64,000 nucleotides of DNA from an uncultured bacterium (GTDB lineage Bacteria > Cyanobacteriota > Vampirovibrionia > Gastranaerophilales > Gastranaerophilaceae). Under the pieces are notes generated by a model. That model did no database searches. It saw nothing but the letters and a program-made list of their open reading frames with translations, and had not been told where the DNA came from. A program made the translations under genes and the position numbers. Where the stretch lies: assembly GCA_903868125.1 (NCBI GenBank), contig CAIPUE010000032.1, positions 1-64,000 on the forward strand. Direction: 5' to 3'. This document shows, in pieces, positions 37,430 to 44,860 of the stretch. Position 1 is the first letter of the stretch; each line of letters opens with the position of its first letter.

Positions 37430-38162
37430 TGGATGGACACAGTATAGCCGCATTATTGAATCCTATATTTCCATTGTCATCTTTAATTCTACTCCAAGCC
37501 TGATTCGAAGGATGTCGCTCCTCGTTTTTTTGACTTTGGCAATCACGCCGAAGAGTATAAATATTGGCTTTTATATATTTTTTAATTAAAGGACGAATTA
37601 TTTCTTTCTCCTTTTCGTAGTTTTTATTAAGTCCCCATGCAATCACAAAATCTGTATTTTTAATTTTGAATACTTCTTTTAAAAAATCTCTATTTATTTT
37701 TTTGAGATTATCTGGGTTTTCTATTTTTTTCAAAATCCCAGGCCTTGGTGATCTTAAGGCAAATAAATTCACAACGGCAAGGCCTCCGTGTTCAATTTCT
37801 TTTTCAGCTTCGGTCTTCCATTTTTTTGCTATGTTGAAACAATTCGTAACTGTAGGATCCATATGGTTTGCGTCTGCTGTACTTGGATTTAACAATACAA
37901 AAAATAAAACAGGCTTTGTTTCATCCCAAATTTTTGAATAAAAATATCTATATTTTGGAGCTTTTTTACTAATATCATATGGGGGTTTTCCACTATATGA
38001 TTTCTTAAATATTTGATTCTCATTTTCAGTGAATTCTTGCACACCAAATAAAACAAAACCGTCATCGCTCTCTAATGGTTTAATCTCATCAAAAAGCTCT
38101 TTTTGAGGGTCTATTTTAATTTTAATGTTTTGTATTATATATTGCAATGATTTCTTTTCCAT
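37398..38162 (-). CDS. DUF1643 family protein
   Basis: A 254-residue protein with the DUF1643 signature: PVLFFVLLNPSTADANHMDP, CFNIAKKWK, GGLAVVNLFALRSPRPGIL near residues 85-145, then VIAWGLNKNYEKEK and a closing HPSNQAW. Members are typically about 150-170 residues, so this one carries an N-terminal extension of about 70 residues (FVLFGVQEFTENENQIF). The function of the family is not known to me; members are frequent in accessory regions and phages. It lies 17 bases downstream of the ankyrin gene, probably in one transcript under promoter copy 6. Confidence 0.75.
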   Translation of the reverse strand: MEKKSLQYIIQNIKIKIDPQKELFDEIKPLESDDGFVLFGVQEFTENENQIFKKSYSGKPPYDISKKAPKYRYFYSKIWDETKPVLFFVLLNPSTADANHMDPTVTNCFNIAKKWKTEAEKEIEHGGLAVVNLFALRSPRPGILKKIENPDNLKKINRDFLKEVFKIKNTDFVIAWGLNKNYEKEKEIIRPLIKKYIKANIYTLRRDCQSQKNEERHPSNQAWSRIKDDNGNIGFNNAAILCPSIKINQLPGHP

Positions 38163-38179
38163 ACATTCACCTTTTTTAT

Positions 38180-38851
38180 CTATTGTACCACACCAAATAA
38201 TCCCCGGTTCCTAAACAGTTCTCTTGAAATCAATATGTTTTTGATTGAAATATTGCTTGCGGGTTCTCTTAAATAATCAAATGCATTAGAATCGCCATAA
38301 CCATTTAATGATGGGTCAGCTCCGCTGTCTAAAAGTAATTCAATTGAGCCAGGGCAAAAACAACAAGCTATGCTGATAGGGCTCATATCAAAGTTCTCAC
38401 TTTCAAGATTATTTACCCTGACTCCTTTTTCAATTAATAATTTTACTATCTCAACATTTCCTTTATTAAGGCACTTGCCTAGAAAATTGTTATCAGGAAC
38501 AAGCGGTCTTATGTTTATATTTGCACCAGCCTCAATAAGGAATTCGCTCATAAGTAAAGCATATTTGCTATTTAAATCTACAGATAAAAGCGCTGCATTT
38601 ATATTGGCACCGTATTCTAATAATAGTTCGACTAAATCAAAATTACCATTTTCTACGGCAAAGCCTAATGCGGTATAATGTGTCCAGCAACTCCATAGCT
38701 CTGAATAAATGAATCCTTCTTTATTAACCCCCTCGTTAGGATCGTGCCCAGCTTCCAGCAATAATTTGGTATCAAAATATTTATTTTCACTGCTCGATTC
38801 TCGCAGAGTACCTCTAGTTGTGCTAAACATTATTCTTGTTCCTTCATTCAT
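38180..38851 (-). CDS. Ankyrin-repeat protein
   Basis: A 223-residue protein of about five ankyrin repeats: LLLEAGHDPNEGVN, ALGFAVENGNFDLVELLLEY followed by GANIN, FLIEAGANINIRP, CLNKGNVEIVKLLIEKGV, SIELLLDSGADPSLN. Ankyrin repeats bind proteins. There is no signal peptide. ATG 38851 is chosen because AAAGGAG lies just upstream; the frame continues to 38917 but that would run through the promoter motif. Expressed from copy 6 of the island promoter with DUF1643 downstream. It could be an antitoxin-like or sensor partner of the DUF1643 protein, which is speculative. Confidence 0.82.
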   Translation of the reverse strand: MNEGTRIMFSTTRGTLRESSSENKYFDTKLLLEAGHDPNEGVNKEGFIYSELWSCWTHYTALGFAVENGNFDLVELLLEYGANINAALLSVDLNSKYALLMSEFLIEAGANINIRPLVPDNNFLGKCLNKGNVEIVKLLIEKGVRVNNLESENFDMSPISIACCFCPGSIELLLDSGADPSLNGYGDSNAFDYLREPASNISIKNILISRELFRNRGLFGVVQ

Positions 38852-38884
38852 TTCGGCTCCTTTTTTTGTTTTGGTTACAAAGAA

Positions 38885-38915
38885 ATAATAACACCCGGAT
38901 GCGTCAAAAACGGAC
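38885..38915 (-). promoter_or_regulatory. Island promoter motif, copy 6 (ankyrin-DUF1643 pair)
   Basis: On the minus strand: GTCC-GTT-TTTGACG, 11 bases, then TATTAT, 33 bases before the ankyrin start. It lies in the region shared with the divergent WYL regulator gene. Confidence 0.75.
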
Positions 38916-38943
38916 ATTTAAATTCTTTATGGTAAAATAAATC

Positions 38944-38964
38944 TAACGACCGAATATGTCGTTA
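38944..38964. promoter_or_regulatory. Inverted repeat in the WYL gene leader, possible autoregulatory site
   Basis: TAACGAC and GTCGTTA form an exact 7-bp inverted repeat with a 7-base spacer. It starts six bases after a TAAAAT -10 candidate (38933-38938) and 33 bases before the WYL start, so a bound protein would block transcription. The outer GAC/GTC spacing of 13 equals the length of the GTC...GAC core of the island motif, but the orientation is reversed. Confidence 0.5.
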
Positions 38965-38997
38965 GCAAATGCTATCATTTTAATAAAGGAGTTTGAT

Positions 38998-39990
38998 ATG
39001 GCTAAAACAAATGATAAACCAAGATATTCAAGGATGTCTGATATTATTGAATTGATTATATTTATGCAATCTAAAATCCAAGGTGTAACGATAAACGATA
39101 TAGAGAAGAAGTTTGGAGTATCAAGACGGACAGCTGAACGCATGCGAGACAGCATTTTAGATATTTTCCCACAAGTGGACAAGCTAGAAATAGATGATAA
39201 ATTCGCACACTGGGGCTTCACTGGTGGATATTTATCCGAGCTGATTAATTTTTCTGCTGATGAAATAGCTCTACTTGAGGCATTAAAAGAAGTTAATAAA
39301 GAGCAAAATCACAAAAACAATGCGGAGCTGTTAGACAATATTTCTACAAAAATCAAGGCATTAAGCCGCAAATCGCTAGGCAAGCTTGAAAATGAGTTAG
39401 AAATATTATTGCACGCACAAGGTTATGCTGTAAAACAGGCCCCGCAAAATATAATAAATTTAAACTATCTTTCAATAATTAAAGATGCCATTAAAAATTC
39501 TAAAAAAATATCTACCGAATACAATGGCAAACAAAGACTACTATCGCCTTATGGGTTGATATATGGTGAGAAAATTTATCTCATTGCAAAACAAGATGAA
39601 AAAGGCCCTGATGCATTTAATTATTTACTATATAAATTTTCTAAATTGGAATTGAGCGATATTGATTTTGATAAAGGTGATTTTGATTTGAAGAAATATT
39701 CTCAAAAAGCCTTTGGTGTTTATCAAGGTGAAATCTCTGAAGTTAAACTAAAATTCAGCTCTGAGGTTAAAGACGAGGTTTTGAATTATAATTTTCATCC
39801 GACACAAAAAATAAAAGAGCAAGAAGATGGATCGATTCTAGTCAGCTTCAAAGCCAGCGGAGAATATGAGATTTGCTGGCATATATTTAAATGGGGTAAA
39901 ACTGTAGAAATTCTGGCTCCCAAAAAACTGAAAGAAGCTTACTTAAAAATGCTGAATGAAGCGTTAGCCGTAAATAGCATTAAAACGTAA
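38998..39990 (+). CDS. HTH-WYL domain transcriptional regulator (PafB/PafC-like architecture)
   Basis: A 330-residue protein with an N-terminal winged helix (MSDIIELIIFMQSKIQGVTI, FGVSRRTAERMRDSI) at about 10-65, a WYL domain at about 150-230 (AIKNSKKISTEYNGKQRLLS, PYGLIYGEKIYLIAK) and a WCX-like C-terminal domain (SEVKLKFSSEVKDEVLNYNF, WHIFKWGKTVEILAPKKLKE). WYL regulators sense nucleic-acid ligands; PafBC activates DNA-damage genes and BrxR/CapW repress defence genes. AAAGGAG precedes ATG 38998. It is divergent from the ankyrin pair and convergent with the dGTPase gene, overlapping it by 11 bases. It is the best candidate for the protein that reads the island promoters; this is an inference. 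Confidence 0.88.
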   Translation: MAKTNDKPRYSRMSDIIELIIFMQSKIQGVTINDIEKKFGVSRRTAERMRDSILDIFPQVDKLEIDDKFAHWGFTGGYLSELINFSADEIALLEALKEVNKEQNHKNNAELLDNISTKIKALSRKSLGKLENELEILLHAQGYAVKQAPQNIINLNYLSIIKDAIKNSKKISTEYNGKQRLLSPYGLIYGEKIYLIAKQDEKGPDAFNYLLYKFSKLELSDIDFDKGDFDLKKYSQKAFGVYQGEISEVKLKFSSEVKDEVLNYNFHPTQKIKEQEDGSILVSFKASGEYEICWHIFKWGKTVEILAPKKLKEAYLKMLNEALAVNSIKT

Positions 39991-41218
39991 TTATTTCTTC
40001 AAAAGTTTTAATTGCAAACTGATCTGTCATTCCGGAAATAAAATCTACAATCGCCTGCTTGTAACCATTTTCGTTGAAGATATCATAAATAACTTCATTA
40101 AAATATTTTTTAGCGAGTTTTTTTTCTAAATCTAAATTTGAATATTTAATCAGCCATTCTTGAAAATGCTCTATTAATGTAGGGAAAAACCTTTTATCTT
40201 TTTCTAATTTTTCTATAGTATTTCCGCTGTCATAATAGCTTTGCAACGCTTCAAAAATTGTATTAATAACAAGGCTTGCATATTTTTTAAAAGGAATCAA
40301 CCGCTTATTAAAATATATGTTTTCATAGTTGAACTGTTTGATTTGATTCATCATTTCAAAACCTTCTTTTGAAAAAGAAAGACCAGTTTCTAATGTTGAA
40401 TTATTGCATAAATCTCTTATAAACTCATACATTATAGATGTTGTGTTAATCTCAGAAAATTTCTTTTTCTCTTTCATTATGTTCTCAGCAATTTGTTTTA
40501 GTTGTTTATATTGGCTCTTTCCTAATATTTTGTATTCAAAGGCATCTTCAATATCTCTGCCTAAATAAGCTATTTTATCAGAAATTTTTACTACGCAGCC
40601 TTCATAAGTGTATGGCAAGACCTGTCCTTTTTGAACCGTTTCTAAATCAAGATACTCAGTTCTTGGTTTTAGTCCGTTTTCATCAACTTCTCCGCAGTGA
40701 CAAACAATTCCGTCTCTTACTGCGTAAGTTAAATTTAAATTTTCGTGTTTACCGTAATAATTTGGAAGAGTTTCTATTTTATCAATAAATCTCAAGCTAT
40801 TTGCTTCATGCCAAAATGCATACTTTATATTCGGATCGATAATTTTAGCCAAAATAACTTCACCCTCATGACCGAAGGGAGAATGCCCCAAATCGTGCCC
40901 TAAGGCGATCGCTTCGATAAGTTCAAGGTTTAGCCCTAAGTTTTTACCGATAGTTCTTGCAATAGACGCGACATGATTAACGTGTTCAATCCTCGTACAA
41001 ATATGATCTTTATTCGTCGCAAAAAACACCTGAGTTTTGTGCTTTAATCTTCGGTAGGCATTGGAATGGATTATTCTGTTGTTATCTCTTTCAAACTCGG
41101 TTCTGGTGTCAAATTCTTTTTTTGAAATATCCTTCATTCTGGATTGTGCATTGTCCCATTTCAAACTGCCTTCAGCCGTTGCCTCTGCCTCAAATCTTTT
41201 TTCTAATCGCTCAGTCAT
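39980..41218 (-). CDS. dgt: dGTPase-like HD-domain triphosphohydrolase
   Basis: A 412-residue protein of the Dgt family: RDNNRIIHSNAYRRLKHKTQ near residues 44-63, the metal-binding HD core TRIEHVNHVASIARTIGKNL followed by AIALGHDLGHSPFGHEGE near 76-120, and VKISDKIAYLGRDIEDAFEY near 208. Enzymes of this family cut dGTP (or other dNTPs) to nucleoside and triphosphate; bacterial dGTPases can stop phage by emptying the dNTP pool. TAGGAG precedes the ATG, and a PafBC-like island promoter lies 31 bases upstream, which links it to the defence regulon and not to housekeeping. The family is certain; the antiphage role is inferred. Confidence 0.88.
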   Translation of the reverse strand: MTERLEKRFEAEATAEGSLKWDNAQSRMKDISKKEFDTRTEFERDNNRIIHSNAYRRLKHKTQVFFATNKDHICTRIEHVNHVASIARTIGKNLGLNLELIEAIALGHDLGHSPFGHEGEVILAKIIDPNIKYAFWHEANSLRFIDKIETLPNYYGKHENLNLTYAVRDGIVCHCGEVDENGLKPRTEYLDLETVQKGQVLPYTYEGCVVKISDKIAYLGRDIEDAFEYKILGKSQYKQLKQIAENIMKEKKKFSEINTTSIMYEFIRDLCNNSTLETGLSFSKEGFEMMNQIKQFNYENIYFNKRLIPFKKYASLVINTIFEALQSYYDSGNTIEKLEKDKRFFPTLIEHFQEWLIKYSNLDLEKKLAKKYFNEVIYDIFNENGYKQAIVDFISGMTDQFAIKTFEEIITF

Positions 41219-41249
41219 TTTAATTCTCCTAAAATTTATCTATACTATT

Positions 41250-41279
41250 ATTATACATATTTATGCGTCAAAATCGGAC
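41250..41279 (-). promoter_or_regulatory. Island promoter motif, copy 7 (dGTPase gene)
   Basis: On the minus strand: GTCC-GAT-TTTGACG, 10 bases, then TATAAT, 31 bases before the ATG. This is the only copy with a 10-base gap; an offset -10 (ATAATA) restores 11. Confidence 0.72.
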
Positions 41280-41291
41280 GCAATACAAGCT

Positions 41292-41315
41292 CTTGTATAA
41301 GAAAATTTATACAAG
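41292..41315. promoter_or_regulatory. 9-bp inverted repeat, possible operator or attachment site
   Basis: CTTGTATAA (41292-41300) and TTATACAAG (41307-41315) are exact inverse copies with a 6-base spacer. It lies at the junction between the defence island and the second recombinase element. Confidence 0.4.
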
Positions 41316-41326
41316 TGTATAAAAGA

Positions 41327-41353
41327 GGTTAGGGACACAATTTGTCCCTAACC
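41327..41353. terminator. Perfect 11-bp stem hairpin at the island/element junction
   Basis: GGTTAGGGACA (41327-41337) pairs with TGTCCCTAACC (41343-41353) around CAATT. No long T run follows on either strand, so it could be a terminator, an operator or an attachment-site structure. Confidence 0.45.
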
Positions 41354-41483
41354 TAAACCTTCTTAAATAAAGGGTTTCAAGCAAATCAAAGTATAAGATT
41401 ATAATATTTTTTGCTTAATCTATTTATTTTCCCTATAAGGCCTAAAGATCTGTTGTATAGTCATTCAGTAGATGGGAGGTCAA

Positions 41484-41822
41484 ATGATTTTAAATTATAA
41501 AATTATAGGTAAAAGAATTCAAGAAATCAGACTCGGGAAATGTTTATCACAGGAAAGATTAGCTGAAATGTGTAATCTGTCAGTTTCATATATAAGTTGT
41601 ATTGAGTCTGCAAAAAGGGAAGCTAGCTTGGAGGTATTGGTAAGATTAGGTAATAATCTGGATGTTACTGTAGATACTTTTCTAAAGGGCTACCAAAAAC
41701 ATGATTTAATAAGTTATAAAACAGAGTTAACGTCGCTTATTAAAGATTGTAGTTGCTATGAAAGACAGGTAATATGCGATATTGCAACAGCGACAAAGAA
41801 AAGCCTCCGGGATAATAATTGA
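41484..41822 (+). CDS. XRE-family HTH regulator of the second recombinase element
   Basis: A 112-residue protein with a Cro/C1-type domain at about 5-65 (IGKRIQEIRLGKCLSQERLA, EMCNLSVSYISCIESAKREA) and a helical C-terminal tail (SYKTELTSLIKDCSCYERQV). GGGAGG lies eight bases before ATG 41484, which I prefer over the earlier start at 41472 that contains this ribosome site. It is followed by a 30-bp perfect palindrome and then the recombinase, so it likely represses the recombinase operon. The family is clear; the target is inferred. Confidence 0.82.
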   Translation: MILNYKIIGKRIQEIRLGKCLSQERLAEMCNLSVSYISCIESAKREASLEVLVRLGNNLDVTVDTFLKGYQKHDLISYKTELTSLIKDCSCYERQVICDIATATKKSLRDNN

Positions 41823-41825
41823 CTT

Positions 41826-41855
41826 GACTACATGTCAAAATTTTGACATGTAGTC
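41826..41855. promoter_or_regulatory. 30-bp perfect palindrome upstream of the recombinase operon
   Basis: Two 15-base arms (GACTACATGTCAAAA and its exact inverse) meet without a loop. It sits four bases after the HTH gene stop and 55 bases before the recombinase start, fitting a dimeric repressor operator; a terminator is less likely because no T run follows. Confidence 0.6.
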
Positions 41856-41909
41856 TATGTTCTTTTGTTCCTTTGTTGCATATAATTTCAAAATGTACCA
41901 CAGATAGCA

Positions 41910-43808
41910 ATGAACGAGAACAGATTTCAAATGAACGATTCAGAAATTCAAAAAGAAAAAATACGAAATAAATATAAAGGTGTTAATCCCGACGAATTGG
42001 ATATAATACCGGCTATTCCACAGGTGAATTTTTATGAAGATAAAAATGAAAAACGAGTAGCTGTTTATGCACGCGTTTCAACAGATGATTTTAGGCAAAC
42101 ATCTTCTTATGAATTACAAAAAAATCATTATATTGACATTGTTAGCAAACATGTAGGCTGGAATCTTGTTGACATATACGCAGATGAAGGAATTTCAGGA
42201 ACATCGCTTAGACATAGGGATTCTTTTATTAGGATGATAAATGACTGCAAAGCCGGAAAAATTGATCTGATCGTAACAAAAAGCGTATCCCGATTTGCCC
42301 GTAATGTCATTGATTGTATTGGCTATGTAAGAGAGCTGGCAAAACTACAACCGCCAGTTGGAATCCTGTTTGAAACAGAGAATATATATACGCTAAACAA
42401 TAATAGCGAGATGAGTTTATCATTTATAGCCACTTTAGCTCAAGAAGAATCCCACAATAAAAGTGAAATTATGAATTCTTCTATTGAAATGCGATTCAGG
42501 CGAGGGATTTTTTTAACCCCTCCATTACTTGGTTATGATCTTGACGAGAATAGTAATCTTGTTATAAATCAAGAAGAAGCAAAAACAGTGCGTCTTGTTT
42601 TCTTTATGTACCTTTATGGATATACATGTCGTCAGATATCAGAAACTCTTACTAAACTCGGTCGCCGGAGCAAAAAAGGTAATATGAGATGGTCAACAGG
42701 GGCAATATTACAAGTTCTTCAGAATGAACGTCATTGTGGGGATGTTCTTGCTAGGAAAACTTGGACGCCGGATTATTTAGACCATAAATCAAAAAAGAAT
42801 AAACAAGATAGAAACCAATATCGAAAGAAAAATAATCATGAGGCAATTATTTCCAGAGATGATTTTATCGCTGTTCAAAGATTGATAAGTAATGCCAAAT
42901 ATGGGCATAAAGGATTTTTACCTGAATTAAATGTTGTGCATGGGGGTGCTCTTAAAGGTTTTGTATCAATAAATCCAAGATGGGCCGCATTTAAGGCAAA
43001 CGATTATTTGGCTGCTTCAGATAGCGTGTGTGTCTTTAATGAAGATGAGTCAGGAAATATAGAGATAGAGGCACAATCTGGCGATTTTGATTTACGCAAA
43101 TTTGAGGTCGCTCGTTCACAGTTTTTTGATACAACCCAAAAAGTATGTGTAACTTTTTCAGTTGAAAATATACAATTTAGCACCGAATGTATTCGTAAAT
43201 TTGATAAAGCTATTTATATTGAAATGCTAATTAACCCAAGCGAAAATTTATTTGCAGTAAGGCCCTGCTTAGAACAAATGCGAAATGTAGTTCAATGGGC
43301 TACAATTAATAACAGTTTATATTATTCTCGGAATATAAGCTGTTCCGCTTATATCAAAACTTTGTATGAATTGTTTGGTTGGAATCCAGAGTATAAATAT
43401 CGTGTACGAGGTGTCCGCAGACAAAAGGATAATGAAATTTTAATGATTTTTGATATGAAAGAAACAGAAATATTTATTTCGCAAAATGAAATAACCTCTG
43501 ATGAAGATGTATCATCTCAAAATGAACAATTCCCAAAAGGTTTAAAACTGTTTACCAACGGCCCCAAAAAGGATATTATGGCATACCCTACCACTTGGGC
43601 AAATAACTTTGGCAATGATTATTATAGTCAAACTCAGGCAAAAGAACTTGCCCTTCTTCGCGAAGAAAATGAATGGAAAGCTAAAGAAGAAGGGAAACCG
43701 TATAACCCACAACCGGATTTAAACGTAACTGATTTTGATGAAATCCAACACAATATACAAAAAATCATAAGCGATATAGAACAGGAGACTACAAATAATG
43801 GAGAATGA
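41910..43808 (+). CDS. Large serine recombinase with extra C-terminal repeat domain
   Basis: A 632-residue recombinase. Resolvase domain: VAVYARVSTDDFRQTSSYEL with catalytic Ser near residue 56, IDLIVTKSVSRFARNVIDCI, and SFIATLAQEESHNKSE. The Recombinase domain follows (RRGIFLTPPLLGYDLDE, NERHCGDVLARKTWTPDYL). Beyond about residue 400 is a segment with FAVRPCLEQM, LYELFGWNPEYKYRVRG and MIFDMKETEIF that recurs in the next two genes. It probably integrates and excises this element. The ATG lacks a good ribosome site. The style resembles Clostridia integrative elements, so transfer from Firmicutes is plausible. Confidence 0.9.
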   Translation: MNENRFQMNDSEIQKEKIRNKYKGVNPDELDIIPAIPQVNFYEDKNEKRVAVYARVSTDDFRQTSSYELQKNHYIDIVSKHVGWNLVDIYADEGISGTSLRHRDSFIRMINDCKAGKIDLIVTKSVSRFARNVIDCIGYVRELAKLQPPVGILFETENIYTLNNNSEMSLSFIATLAQEESHNKSEIMNSSIEMRFRRGIFLTPPLLGYDLDENSNLVINQEEAKTVRLVFFMYLYGYTCRQISETLTKLGRRSKKGNMRWSTGAILQVLQNERHCGDVLARKTWTPDYLDHKSKKNKQDRNQYRKKNNHEAIISRDDFIAVQRLISNAKYGHKGFLPELNVVHGGALKGFVSINPRWAAFKANDYLAASDSVCVFNEDESGNIEIEAQSGDFDLRKFEVARSQFFDTTQKVCVTFSVENIQFSTECIRKFDKAIYIEMLINPSENLFAVRPCLEQMRNVVQWATINNSLYYSRNISCSAYIKTLYELFGWNPEYKYRVRGVRRQKDNEILMIFDMKETEIFISQNEITSDEDVSSQNEQFPKGLKLFTNGPKKDIMAYPTTWANNFGNDYYSQTQAKELALLREENEWKAKEEGKPYNPQPDLNVTDFDEIQHNIQKIISDIEQETTNNGE

Positions 43809-44505
43809 AGATAATAATCTTTCTAACACAGAAAATCAGATACAAGAAACGTCCAATACTGAAATAATGACTCAAAACATTGATGCTATTGAAGATGCTA
43901 ATTTTAGTTATGATGGTTACCAAGTTGTTCGGGGGGAATATTTTGCCCACCTGCATGAACCATCTATTACTTTTAATAGATGTAAAGTTTCATTGAATAT
44001 GGCTTCCTTAAAGCGTTTGCCCGATGTAGATTATGTTCAAATTCTTGTTAATTCAGAAGAAAATAAGCTTGCCGTAAGACCTTGCAGTGAAGATGAAAAG
44101 GATTCTTTTCCGTGGTGCACTCCAAAACGGAAACCCAAACAAATTACATGTCGCGTATTCTTTGCTAAAATTGTTCATTTGATGGATTGGAATCCTGATT
44201 ACAGATATAAATTGCTTGGAAAATTAATTAAAAGCGGTAATGAATATTTGTTTATCTTTGACCTAACAGCAACAGAAATTTATCAAAGAACAATACAAGA
44301 AGGCGAAAAGCCGAAGACTTCACGTACTCCGGTCTTCCCTGCCCAGTGGCAAAATCAGTTTGGTTTACCTGTAGAAGAACACAGTAAACAACTTCAAGTA
44401 AATATATTTAATGGCTATACTGTTTTCGGGATCAATGATAATGTGGCCAAAACTCAAGATGAGAAAGATATTGTTATTCAACCGGAGGATATAAAATATG
44501 AATAA
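43798..44505 (+). CDS. Recombinase-associated protein carrying the shared RPC-WNP domain
   Basis: A 235-residue protein I cannot name. Residues about 60-170 repeat the C-terminal domain of the preceding recombinase: VSLNMASLKRLPDVDYVQIL, KLAVRPCSEDE, VHLMDWNPDYRYKLLGKLI, LFIFDLTATEIY. The N-terminal 40 residues are acidic and polar. It overlaps the recombinase by 11 bases and the next gene by 8. The repeated domain suggests that the three proteins interact or bind the same DNA, perhaps as directionality or accessory factors; this is inference from shared sequence and gene order. Confidence 0.7.
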   Translation: MENEDNNLSNTENQIQETSNTEIMTQNIDAIEDANFSYDGYQVVRGEYFAHLHEPSITFNRCKVSLNMASLKRLPDVDYVQILVNSEENKLAVRPCSEDEKDSFPWCTPKRKPKQITCRVFFAKIVHLMDWNPDYRYKLLGKLIKSGNEYLFIFDLTATEIYQRTIQEGEKPKTSRTPVFPAQWQNQFGLPVEEHSKQLQVNIFNGYTVFGINDNVAKTQDEKDIVIQPEDIKYE

Positions 44506-44860
44506 AACATTAAAACCAGCAATTTCAGTCAACCTCAAAACGCCTTTAATCAGGATCCACAAAGATACGCTTCACTTAATCGGAGACCCTGAGTATGTAT
44601 TATTGTTGGTAAATCCAATCATGCGGACTCTAGCCGTTTTACCAAGCAATCGTTCTGACCCAAAAGCACATCATATTTCAAAAAGTTCACTTAGTAATAA
44701 AAAATCTTTTGAAATATATAGCACGCCATTGGTTCAAAGCTTGCGAAATCTTTGTGAGCATTGGGAAGATGATAAAGCATATAGAATCTATGGAGAAGCA
44801 GTTCCAAATCAAGATATTATTCGATTCAAGATGATAGAAGGAGTTTCTACAAATAAATGA
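44498..44860 (+). CDS. Small protein with a third copy of the recombinase C-terminal domain
   Basis: A 120-residue single-domain protein: ISVNLKTPLIRIHKDTLHLI, GDPEYVLLLVNPIMRTLAVL, VQSLRNLCEHWEDDKAYRIY and IIRFKMIEG align by position with the domain in the two preceding genes, though the VRPC and WNPxY residues are replaced (VLPS, WEDDKAY). It overlaps its neighbours by 8 and 4 bases. Function unknown; likely an accessory partner of the recombinase. Confidence 0.65.
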   Translation: MNKTLKPAISVNLKTPLIRIHKDTLHLIGDPEYVLLLVNPIMRTLAVLPSNRSDPKAHHISKSSLSNKKSFEIYSTPLVQSLRNLCEHWEDDKAYRIYGEAVPNQDIIRFKMIEGVSTNK

